Shown here in pieces: positions 1 through 5,571 of a DNA stretch of 11,444 nucleotides (position 1 is the first letter of the stretch; the number at the start of each line of letters is the position of its first letter). The position numbers and the translations under genes are program-made. The stretch spans positions 4,175 to 15,618 of the forward strand of contig DHXK01000246.1 in NCBI GenBank assembly GCA_002413665.1. The letters run 5' to 3'. Origin of the DNA: Legionellales bacterium UBA5158. Its GTDB lineage: Bacteria; Pseudomonadota; Gammaproteobacteria; DSM-16500. Below the pieces are notes generated by a model, which saw nothing but the letters and a program-made list of their open reading frames with translations, ran no database searches and was not told the DNA's origin.

Positions 1-57
1 GTATTAGGCTCTAGAGTGAAGGCTGACGTTAGCGACATGCATATGCAAAAACAATAA
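1..57 (+). CDS. Possible 3' end of an upstream gene (partial)
   Basis: Reading from base 1, one frame stays open for 18 codons and ends at TAA 55-57; its last residues read DVSDMHMQKQ. The other two plus-strand frames hit stops within the first 15 bases. This would suit the C-terminus of a gene entering from the left, but 18 codons is too short to identify a family or exclude chance. No hairpin terminator is seen between it and the htpG promoter. Confidence 0.3.
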   Translation, partial: VLGSRVKADVSDMHMQKQ

Positions 58-63
58 ATCTAA

Positions 64-91
64 GTTGAATATTCGCCATTTATCCCCATAT
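64..91 (+). promoter_or_regulatory. Sigma-32 (RpoH) type heat-shock promoter for htpG
   Basis: TTGAA at 65-69 and CCCCATAT at 84-91 are separated by 14 bases. The RpoH consensus is roughly CTTGAAA, a 13-17 base spacer, then CCCCATnT, so the -10 box matches at every specified position and the -35 core is intact. Transcription would start near 97-100, leaving a leader of about 45 bases before the htpG ATG. htpG is a classic RpoH-regulon member, so motif and gene identity support each other. The assignment is inference from motif match. Confidence 0.72.
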
Positions 92-124
92 TGACTACAT
101 TGCCAATCATTTTCAATCAATCAG

Positions 125-153
125 TAGGAGTTATGAGAAGTTATGACAGCTAA
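125..153 (+). promoter_or_regulatory. Shine-Dalgarno TAGGAG with a six-codon ORF overlapping the htpG start
   Basis: TAGGAG (125-130) is the best ribosome-binding site near htpG, but it lies 12 bases before the htpG ATG (143), longer than ideal, and only 2 bases before another ATG at 133. The ATG at 133 opens a six-codon frame (MRSYDS) ending in TAA at 151-153, inside the htpG start region and in a different frame. A weaker GAGAAG (135-140) sits 2 bases before 143. The in-frame TGA at 134-136 rules out an upstream extension of htpG. The mini-ORF may be chance or may tune initiation. Confidence 0.35.
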
Positions 154-2080
154 AACACAAGCAGAAACGTTAAGTTTTCAAGCCGAGGTAAAGCAGTTAC
201 TTAACATTGTAGTGCACTCACTTTACAGCAACAAAGAAATCTTTTTACGTGAGTTAATTTCTAATGCATCCGATGCCGCTGACAAACTTCGTTATGAAGG
301 CTTATCAGACAGCGCTCTGTATGAATCTGATCCTGACTTAACTATCAAAGTAAGTTTCGATGATAAAGCTCGTACGATTACCATTAGCGATAACGGCATA
401 GGCATGAGTCGTGAAGAAGTTATCGATAATTTAGGAACGATTGCAAAGTCTGGCACGAAAGAATTTTTAGCACGTCTTAGTGGCGATCAGAAAAAAGATT
501 CTCATTTAATTGGTCAATTTGGCGTAGGCTTTTATTCAGCATTTGTTGTCGCTGATAAAGTCACTGTCATCACAAGACGTGCAGGATTGACACCAGAGCA
601 TGGGGTTAAATGGGAATCAAATGGCGAAGGCGCTTACACGATTGAAAATGTTGATAAAGCTACACGTGGCACAGAAATTATTTTACATGTGCGTGAAGGT
701 GAAGATGAATTCTTAAATGATTGGCGTTTACGCACAATCATTAAAAAATACTCTGACCACATCAGCTTACCTATCATGATGAGCAAACTTCCTGACCTTG
801 ATGTGAAAGCAGAAGATGAGACACCAAAATCATCAGAATGGGAAGCAGTCAACGAAGCCACTGCGTTATGGACATTGCCTAAAAGCAAAGTCACTGAAGA
901 ACAATATAAAGAAATGTATAAACACATTTCACATGATTTTGAAGAGCCATTAGTCTGGTCGCATAATAAAGTGGAAGGTGGAAATTTAGATTACATTAGC
1001 TTGTTATACATTCCTTCTAAAGCACCTTTTGATTTATGGAATCGTGAACGTCAACATGGTTTAAAGTTATATGTACAACGTGTGTTTATCATGGATCAAG
1101 TCGAACATTTCATGCCTAACTATTTACGTTTTGTGCGCGGAATAGTTGACACCGATGCGCTACCATTAAATATTTCTCGTGAAATTTTGCAAGACAATCC
1201 GACGATGACGAAGTTGCGTGCTGCATTAGTTAAGCGCGTGCTGGATATGTTAGAGAAAGTTGCAAAAGATACACCTGAAAAATATGCTCAATTCTGGGAG
1301 CAGTTCGGAAACGTTATCAAAGAAGGCCCAGCAGAAGATTTTGCAAACCGCACAAAAATAGCTAAATTACTGCGTTTTTCATCTACTCATACTGATGCAA
1401 TTGCACAGACAGTGTCGTTAGATGATTACATTTCACGAATGAAACCAGAACAGAAAAAAATATATTATGTAACTGCTGAAACATTTGCTGCTGCAAAAGC
1501 AAGCCCGCATTTAGAAATTTTCCGCAAAAATAATATTGAAGTTTTGCTCTTGTCTGATCGAATTGATGAATGGTTTGTAAATCACTTAAATGAATACGAA
1601 GGCAAGACGTTACAGTCTGTTGCAAAAGGTGATTTAAATCTGGATGAAATTACTTCTTCTGAAAATCCAGAGGAAAAAGAACAGCAAAAACAAGCTGAGG
1701 AAAAAGCCAAACAAGATTTTGATTCAGTGATCAAGCAAGTGAAAACTATTTTAGGTGATAGCGTGAAAGACGTTAGATTGTCTCATCGGTTAACGGATTC
1801 ACCTGCGTGTTTAGTCTCTGATGATAATGACATGGGATTACAATTGCAGCGTTTGCTAAAAGCCTCAGGTCAAGAAGTTGCAGAAATTAAACCTATTTTT
1901 GAATTGAATCCAGAAAATCCTTTAGTGTTAAAACTGAAAGATCAAACAGATGATGAAAGATTTACAGAGTTAACTCATATTCTATTTGATCAAGCTGTTT
2001 TGACTGAAGGTGGTCAATTGAAAGATCCGGCTACGTTTGTGCAACGTATAAATAAATTGTTATTGACGTTAGTGGGTTAG
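143..2080 (+). CDS. htpG: Molecular chaperone HtpG (bacterial Hsp90)
   Basis: This is the cytosolic ATP-dependent Hsp90-family chaperone that remodels client proteins together with DnaK/DnaJ. It has 645 residues, slightly longer than the roughly 624 of E. coli HtpG. The N-terminal GHKL ATPase domain (about 1-230) shows the helix with catalytic Glu37 and Asn41 (REL..NASDA), the nucleotide-binding DNGIGM at 83-88, the lid with AKSGT at 101-105 and GQFGVGF at 124-130. The middle domain (about 240-500) carries LNISREILQDN at 342-352, whose Arg346 is the ATP gamma-phosphate contact. The C-terminal dimerisation domain follows a charged Glu/Lys/Gln stretch near 505-525. The eukaryotic MEEVD tail is absent, as expected in bacteria. 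A sigma-32-type promoter lies upstream. ATG 143 is the first in-frame start after a stop. The 3' side runs into a palindromic repeat. Confidence 0.98.
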   Translation: MTAKTQAETLSFQAEVKQLLNIVVHSLYSNKEIFLRELISNASDAADKLRYEGLSDSALYESDPDLTIKVSFDDKARTITISDNGIGMSREEVIDNLGTIAKSGTKEFLARLSGDQKKDSHLIGQFGVGFYSAFVVADKVTVITRRAGLTPEHGVKWESNGEGAYTIENVDKATRGTEIILHVREGEDEFLNDWRLRTIIKKYSDHISLPIMMSKLPDLDVKAEDETPKSSEWEAVNEATALWTLPKSKVTEEQYKEMYKHISHDFEEPLVWSHNKVEGGNLDYISLLYIPSKAPFDLWNRERQHGLKLYVQRVFIMDQVEHFMPNYLRFVRGIVDTDALPLNISREILQDNPTMTKLRAALVKRVLDMLEKVAKDTPEKYAQFWEQFGNVIKEGPAEDFANRTKIAKLLRFSSTHTDAIAQTVSLDDYISRMKPEQKKIYYVTAETFAAAKASPHLEIFRKNNIEVLLLSDRIDEWFVNHLNEYEGKTLQSVAKGDLNLDEITSSENPEEKEQQKQAEEKAKQDFDSVIKQVKTILGDSVKDVRLSHRLTDSPACLVSDDNDMGLQLQRLLKASGQEVAEIKPIFELNPENPLVLKLKDQTDDERFTELTHILFDQAVLTEGGQLKDPATFVQRINKLLLTLVG

Positions 2081-2082
2081 TA

Positions 2083-2244
2083 TTTGCTTTTCGTTTTTCG
2101 CCTCTCCCCTTGTGGGAGAGGCCGACGCAAAGCGGCGGGTGAGGGGTGGTTTTATAAAAGCTTTTTTTATTATAAAAGCTTTATTCTTTGAAACCCCACC
2201 CCTCATCCGCCCTACGGGCACCTTCTCCCACAGGGGGAGAAGGG
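2083..2244. repeat. Nested inverted-repeat element between htpG and ald
   Basis: The left arm (about 2100-2149) and right arm (about 2194-2244) are imperfect inverted copies of a C/G-rich sequence. Each arm holds its own hairpin: GCCTCTCCC/GGGAGAGGC at 2100-2108 and 2114-2122 (9 perfect pairs), and CCTTCTCCC/GGGAGAAGG at 2221-2229 and 2235-2243. The centre is A+T-rich with TTATAAAAGCTTT twice (2152-2164 and 2170-2182), which also form an inverted pair, so the whole unit can fold as a three-part cruciform. It fills nearly all of the 195-bp spacer. Sequences of this look are, as I recall, dispersed in many bacterial genomes as REP/MITE-like repeats. No coding frame is evident. It may end htpG transcription as RNA structure, though no U-tract follows either hairpin. 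Confidence 0.85.
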
Positions 2245-2275
2245 AAATTGTTGTGGCTTTTATAGGTAAAAAAAA

Positions 2276-3394
2276 ATGTTAGTAGGCGTGCCATCTGAAA
2301 TTAAAAATAATGAATACCGTGTAGGCTTAGTACCTAGTAGTGTCAGAGAACTCGTAGCGAATGGACATCGAGTCGTAGTTCAACGTGGTGCTGGGGCAAA
2401 AATTGGTTTTGATAATACTGCTTATGAACATGTGGGCGCGACTATCCTTGACACAGCTCAAGAAATTTTTAATGTTGCAGATATGATAGTGAAAGTAAAA
2501 GAACCGCAATTAAGTGAATGTAAAATGTTGCGTGAAAACCAAGTTCTTTTTACGTATTTACATTTAGCTCCCGATCCTGAACAAACAAAATTATTATTAG
2601 AATCCGGATGTGTAGCAATTGCTTATGAAACTGTAACTGATAAAAATGGTGGCTTACCATTGCTAGCCCCCATGAGTGAAGTAGCAGGGCGTATGGCCAT
2701 TCAAGCAGGCGCTAATAGTTTAGAAATTGTAAATGGTGGCAGTGGAATTTTATTAGGTGGCGTGCCAGGTGTAGCCCCTGCAAAAGTAGTCGTTTTAGGT
2801 GGTGGCGTCGTCGGCACAAACTCCGTTCGTATGGCGATGGGCATGGGTGCCCAAGTTGTTGTGATCGATAAGGCATTGGAACGTCTTTATCAATTAGATT
2901 TACAATTTGGCTCAAAAATTTGCACGATTTATTCTACAACGGATTCGATTGAACATCATGTTCACACAGCAGATTTAGTCATAGGAGCAGTACTAGTTCC
3001 TGGCGGTTCCGCGCCCAGACTTGTCACACGTGAAATGTTAAAGCACATGCGAGCAGGCTCTGTAGTGGTAGATGTCTCTATTGATCAAGGTGGATGTTTT
3101 GAAACAAGCCGCCCAACCACTCATCAAGATCCCACTTACGTTGAAGAGGGTGTGGTACATTACTGTGTGTCGAATATGCCAGGTGCAGTTCCAAGGACCT
3201 CTACATTTGCATTAAATAATGCGACATTGCCATTTACGTTAGCTCTGGCTAATTTTGGTTATAAACAAGCAATGCGTCTAGACCCACATTTGATGAATGG
3301 TTTGAATGTGTGTAAAGGGAAACTCACACATAAAGCCGTTGCAAGCGCATTACAGAAAGAATATGTGCCGGCAGAAATTATTATTAATCAATAA
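2276..3394 (+). CDS. ald: Alanine dehydrogenase
   Basis: It catalyses reversible NAD-dependent oxidative deamination of L-alanine to pyruvate and ammonium in the cytosol, linking alanine use to central carbon metabolism. The 372-residue length is the family norm. Residue numbers fall exactly on those of characterised Ald enzymes: Arg15 (EYRVG), Lys75 (VKVKEP) and His96 (YLHLAPD) for substrate; the Rossmann loop GGGVVG at 175-180 with Asp198 (VVVID) for the adenosine ribose; Asp270 (VDVSIDQGG) and Asn300 (SNMPGAVPRTST) in the active site. All key residues are present, so it should be active. The ATG has a modest AGG (2264-2266) nine bases upstream. The start follows the repeat element by about 30 bases, so its promoter must lie in the repeat or upstream of it. 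It is not the related transhydrogenase alpha subunit, judging by length and the Ald-specific C-terminus. Confidence 0.96.
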   Translation: MLVGVPSEIKNNEYRVGLVPSSVRELVANGHRVVVQRGAGAKIGFDNTAYEHVGATILDTAQEIFNVADMIVKVKEPQLSECKMLRENQVLFTYLHLAPDPEQTKLLLESGCVAIAYETVTDKNGGLPLLAPMSEVAGRMAIQAGANSLEIVNGGSGILLGGVPGVAPAKVVVLGGGVVGTNSVRMAMGMGAQVVVIDKALERLYQLDLQFGSKICTIYSTTDSIEHHVHTADLVIGAVLVPGGSAPRLVTREMLKHMRAGSVVVDVSIDQGGCFETSRPTTHQDPTYVEEGVVHYCVSNMPGAVPRTSTFALNNATLPFTLALANFGYKQAMRLDPHLMNGLNVCKGKLTHKAVASALQKEYVPAEIIINQ

Positions 3395-3402
3395 AGCCAA
3401 AC

Positions 3403-3439
3403 GTTGGGTTTCACAAAAAGCGTTCAACCTAAACCTACG
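3403..3439. repeat. Single copy of the GTTGGGTTTC...AACCTACG palindromic repeat
   Basis: GTTGGGTTTC (3403-3412) leads through an AAAAAGCGTTCAACC core to AAACCTACG, matching the arms of the pair at 9393-9487 with a few substitutions and one inserted base. It begins 9 bases after the ald stop codon. Unlike the right-hand locus there is only one arm here. The repeat has no coding role; a TTG inside it can be read in frame with the downstream aminopeptidase but is not a plausible start. Confidence 0.75.
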
Positions 3440-3450
3440 GTCTTTTTACT

Positions 3451-3534
3451 TTTGCTTTTCGCCTCTACACTTGTGGGAGAGGCGAAAAAGATGTGTGCTT
3501 ACCTAGCCCACAAGGAGAGCAGCGAAAGCCAAAC
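3451..3534. repeat. Degraded copy of the htpG-ald repeat, with hairpin
   Basis: TTTGCTTTTCG (3451-3461) and the following CCTCT...CTTGTGGGAGAGG match the left end of the element downstream of htpG (2083-2122). Here TTTTCGCCTCT (3456-3466) and AGAGGCGAAAA (3478-3488) make an 11-bp perfect stem with an 11-base loop. CCCACAAGGAGAG at 3507-3519 resembles the opposite-strand arm. The inner part seen in the first copy is missing, so this looks like a deleted or decayed relative. No U-run follows the stem, so it is not a canonical terminator, although it could still end ald transcripts. Confidence 0.6.
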
Positions 3535-3541
3535 TAAGGAG
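3535..3541 (+). promoter_or_regulatory. Ribosome-binding site TAAGGAG that fixes the aminopeptidase start
   Basis: TAAGGAG ends six bases before the ATG at 3548, an ideal spacing. The same frame is open back to 3404, but that upstream stretch is repeat-derived and has no comparable site, so translation should begin at 3548. Confidence 0.8.
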
Positions 3542-3547
3542 TTTCAC

Positions 3548-4906
3548 ATGCTAGATTGTTTTATTACAAAGCCTACAGAAAACATTATTCCTATTACATT
3601 AATCTTGCAAAAAGATTTTCAAGAATGGATAACTAAACAAAATGCTTTTGTTAAACAATGGCTAGACTCCACCCATTTTCGTAATGAACCCGGCGCTATA
3701 GCTTTAATTCCAGATTCCTCTGGGCAATTAAAAGATGTGATTTGTTGCATCAATGATTTGAAAAACTTTTGGAGCGTGGGGTCTTTGCCTTTAACCCTTC
3801 CTTCAGGATGCTACCGTTTAAATTTCTCTGATAATCAATTTGCTGTTAGCTGGGGATTAGGCGCTTATCAATTTACACGCTATAAAAATTCATCAAAAAA
3901 ACCCGCGCAATTATTAGTTGAAAAAGAGTTAGATTATATTACCAATATTGTGGAATCTATTTACCTAGTTCGGGATCTCGTCAACACTCCTACAGATGAC
4001 ATGGGGCCTTCTGAATTAGCAGAAGCGGCTCTAGCTTTAGGTAAACAATATAATGGTACTGTTAAACAAATTATAGGCAAAGATTTATTAAAAGAGAATT
4101 ACGCTAGTATCTATACTGTAGGACGCGCCAGTGATAATGAGCCACAATTATTGGATTTACGTTGGGGTGATAAAAATGATCCTAAAGTAACTCTCGTTGG
4201 AAAAGGCGTATGTTTTGATACGGGTGGTCTAAATATTAAATTCGGCGGTGGCATGTCACTAATGAAAAAAGACATGGGTGGGGCAGCTCATGTTTTAGGC
4301 TTGGCTCGTATGATAATGCAAGATCAATTACCTATTCATTTACGTGTTCTAATTCCAGCTGTTGAAAATTCGATTTCTGGTAACGCTTATCGTCCTGGCG
4401 ATGTGATAAAAAGTCGAAAAGGATTAACTATCGAAATTGGTAACACAGATGCTGAAGGTCGAGTCGTATTAGCCGATGCATTAACAGAAGCTTCTAGTGA
4501 GAACCCTGAGTTGTTAATTGATATCGCGACATTAACAGGAGCTGCACGGGTTGCTCTAGGTACGGAATTGCCTGCGATGTTCACTAATGATGAAAAGCTT
4601 GCAGCAGAGATCACAACCCATGCTGATCTGGTAATGGATCCTGTTTGGCGCTTACCCTTGTTCGCAGCCTATCGAGAAGCGCTCAACAGCTCTATTGCCG
4701 ATATCAATAATAATACTGCAGATGGTTACGCTGGTGCGATTACGGCTGCTCTATTTTTAAAAGAATTTGTTTCCAATGATGTGGCTTGGGTGCACTTTGA
4801 TTTAATGGCTTGGAATATTAAAGCTAAACCGGGTCGACCACAAGGTGGGGAAGCGATGGGATTAAGATGTTTATTTAGTTATTTAACAGCAAGATATAAA
4901 AAATAA
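3548..4906 (+). CDS. M17 family leucyl aminopeptidase
   Basis: This is a cytosolic, probably hexameric, two-metal aminopeptidase releasing N-terminal residues from peptides. From ATG 3548 it has 452 residues, shorter than E. coli PepA (about 503) because of a smaller N-terminal domain, and similar to the roughly 450-460 residue subgroup seen in proteobacteria. The C-terminal catalytic domain (about 150-450) has GKGVCFDTGGLNIK at 218-231, giving metal ligands Lys219 and Asp224 and catalytic Lys231; KKDMGGAAH with Asp242; and the family signature NTDAEGR at 299-305 with Asp301, Glu303 and catalytic Arg305; then DIATLTGA. All five metal ligands and both catalytic residues are present. The frame is open upstream to a TTG at 3404, but the extra 48 codons come from repeat DNA and only mimic a signal peptide. 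The promoter is unclear; it may be cotranscribed with ald (153-bp gap). Confidence 0.93.
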   Translation: MLDCFITKPTENIIPITLILQKDFQEWITKQNAFVKQWLDSTHFRNEPGAIALIPDSSGQLKDVICCINDLKNFWSVGSLPLTLPSGCYRLNFSDNQFAVSWGLGAYQFTRYKNSSKKPAQLLVEKELDYITNIVESIYLVRDLVNTPTDDMGPSELAEAALALGKQYNGTVKQIIGKDLLKENYASIYTVGRASDNEPQLLDLRWGDKNDPKVTLVGKGVCFDTGGLNIKFGGGMSLMKKDMGGAAHVLGLARMIMQDQLPIHLRVLIPAVENSISGNAYRPGDVIKSRKGLTIEIGNTDAEGRVVLADALTEASSENPELLIDIATLTGAARVALGTELPAMFTNDEKLAAEITTHADLVMDPVWRLPLFAAYREALNSSIADINNNTADGYAGAITAALFLKEFVSNDVAWVHFDLMAWNIKAKPGRPQGGEAMGLRCLFSYLTARYKK

Positions 4907-4913
4907 GAAAGGT

Positions 4914-4988
4914 CCTAAGGAGTTGGTAATGCCTCTTGTCCATAAGAGAATGTCTTTTCCTCTGGACTATATTACTGAACTCCCTAGG
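4914..4988 (+). ncRNA. Long imperfect hairpin downstream of the aminopeptidase (possible structured RNA)
   Basis: CCTAAGGAGTT (4914-4924) pairs with AACTCCCTAGG (4978-4988) with one mismatch, continuing through a bulged G4977 into GGTAAT (4925-4930) against ATTACT (4971-4976). Further in, GTCCA (4938-4942) pairs with TGGAC (4963-4967), and a small AAGAG/CTTTT hairpin (4944-4948 with 4954-4958) caps it. The element begins seven bases after the aminopeptidase stop. No U-run follows, so it is not a standard intrinsic terminator. It matches no RNA family I recognise; 6S, tmRNA, RNase P and tRNA hallmarks are missing. It could be a 3' UTR element, a small palindromic mobile element, or an RNA control of the short frame inside it. 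Confidence 0.45.
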
Positions 4989-4991
4989 TGA
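4929..4991 (+). CDS. Possible 20-residue peptide within the hairpin
   Basis: ATG 4929 is preceded at six bases by AAGGAG (4917-4922), a near-perfect ribosome-binding site. Twenty codons follow, ending in TGA at 4989-4991; the peptide starts MPLVHKRMSF and ends TELPR. Both the binding site and start codon are base-paired in the hairpin, and the stop codon lies immediately after the stem. I recognise no peptide family. It could be a regulatory leader or small protein, but such short frames also arise by chance, and the ribosome site may simply be part of a palindrome. Confidence 0.25.
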   Translation: MPLVHKRMSFPLDYITELPR

Positions 4992-5272
4992 AATAATTAT
5001 ACCTATCCGTATAGAGAAAGCAAAAAATCATTTTCCTAAGTTAATTCAATGTGTTACACGCGAACTCGCTGTGTCCGTGATATTAATGGTCAAATGAAGC
5101 CAATAATAAGGCCATAGGGCTTAATCTTAAGCACCTGTATAAATGAGATGTCTTACGGGTATTTTGCTCTCATGCGTCTCGCGCAGCGGGTTGTAATGCC
5201 TCTCATGTGGGTTTTATGCGAGTTAATTTGAAAAAAAATTGTTACAGTCATTTTCAAGGTAATCTTATTAAA
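4992..5272. other. About 280 bp with no recognised gene
   Basis: No long frame or known RNA is visible. Small palindromes occur: ACACGCGA (5056-5063) against TCGCTGTGT (5066-5074), with one bulge, and GCTTAA (5119-5124) against TTAAGC (5127-5132). GTAATGCCTCT occurs here at 5193-5203 and also in the hairpin at 4926-4936. The composition is less extreme than in the coding AT-rich flanks. It may be a decayed gene, an untranslated leader for the downstream small ORF, or an unrecognised RNA. Confidence 0.4.
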
Positions 5273-5500
5273 ATGACGAATGAAATTTTTGAGGATGGAG
5301 AAGTTAAAAAAGAGTTAATAAAAATAAATAGAAAAATTGCAAACGAAGAGTTTCAGGGCACAAGTGAAGTATTTGGCAAACGTATTATTGCAACACCGAC
5401 CTTAGATGAATGTGAAGTGTTGGCAAAAAAACCACAATACGCTAGAGGCAAAGAGCAAATGTTAACTACGCAAGACGTTAGCTTGCAAAAATTTAAATAA
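5273..5500 (+). CDS. Hypothetical protein, 75 residues
   Basis: I do not recognise the family. From ATG 5273 the product is 75 residues, charged and Lys/Glu-rich, with no membrane segment or signal peptide. An N-terminal helix-prone part (EVKKELIKINRKIANEEF) is followed by a middle reading FGKRIIATPTLDECEVLAKK. The frame is open further upstream to GTG 5207, with ATG 5216 as an alternative giving 94 residues. None of the three starts has a strong ribosome site; AAGG at 5256-5259 is 13 bases before ATG 5273. The gene stands alone, converging on the FadL-family gene, with a hairpin in between. It may be a real small protein or the 3' remnant of a larger decayed gene. Confidence 0.5.
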   Translation: MTNEIFEDGEVKKELIKINRKIANEEFQGTSEVFGKRIIATPTLDECEVLAKKPQYARGKEQMLTTQDVSLQKFK

Positions 5501-5533
5501 AAAAATCCGCACTCTTATGAATTTAAATATCAT

Positions 5534-5561
5534 ATAGCGGAATCTTATTTGATTCCGCTAT
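5534..5561. terminator. Hairpin between convergent genes (likely bidirectional terminator)
   Basis: ATAGCGGAATC (5534-5544) and GATTCCGCTAT (5551-5561) form a perfect 11-bp stem with a six-base loop TTATTT. It lies 34 bases after the small ORF stop and about 10 bases past the stop of the minus-strand FadL-family gene, the right place to end both transcripts. No clean U-tract directly follows on either strand, so termination strength is uncertain. Confidence 0.6.
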
Positions 5562-5571
5562 CCTAATTACT

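Noticed and set aside
634..927. Minus-strand frame of 97 codons inside htpG
   Set aside because: It is antisense to a well-conserved coding region and has no protein-like features; similar antisense frames inside ald, the aminopeptidase, the GGDEF/EAL gene and comEC were rejected for the same reason.
2100..2122. Intrinsic terminator for htpG
   Set aside because: The hairpin is strong and well placed, but it is followed by GACGCAAAG and not by a T-run, and it is clearly part of a repeat element.
3306..3506. 66-codon plus-strand frame over the end of ald
   Set aside because: It is out of frame with ald over most of its length and continues into repeat DNA; no ribosome site or recognisable product.
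3404..3547. N-terminal extension of the aminopeptidase from TTG 3404
   Set aside because: It lies in repeat DNA, lacks a ribosome site, and would add a signal-like segment to a cytosolic enzyme family; ATG 3548 has TAAGGAG at six bases.
4909..4922. GGTCCTAAGG string resembling a conserved 23S rRNA segment
   Set aside because: The match is about ten bases and the surrounding sequence is not rRNA; it is part of a local hairpin stem.
4992..5272. tRNA, tmRNA, 6S or RNase P RNA gene
   Set aside because: No T-loop GGTTCGA-type motif, no acceptor stem with a matching cloverleaf, and no conserved blocks of these RNAs were found on reading both strands.
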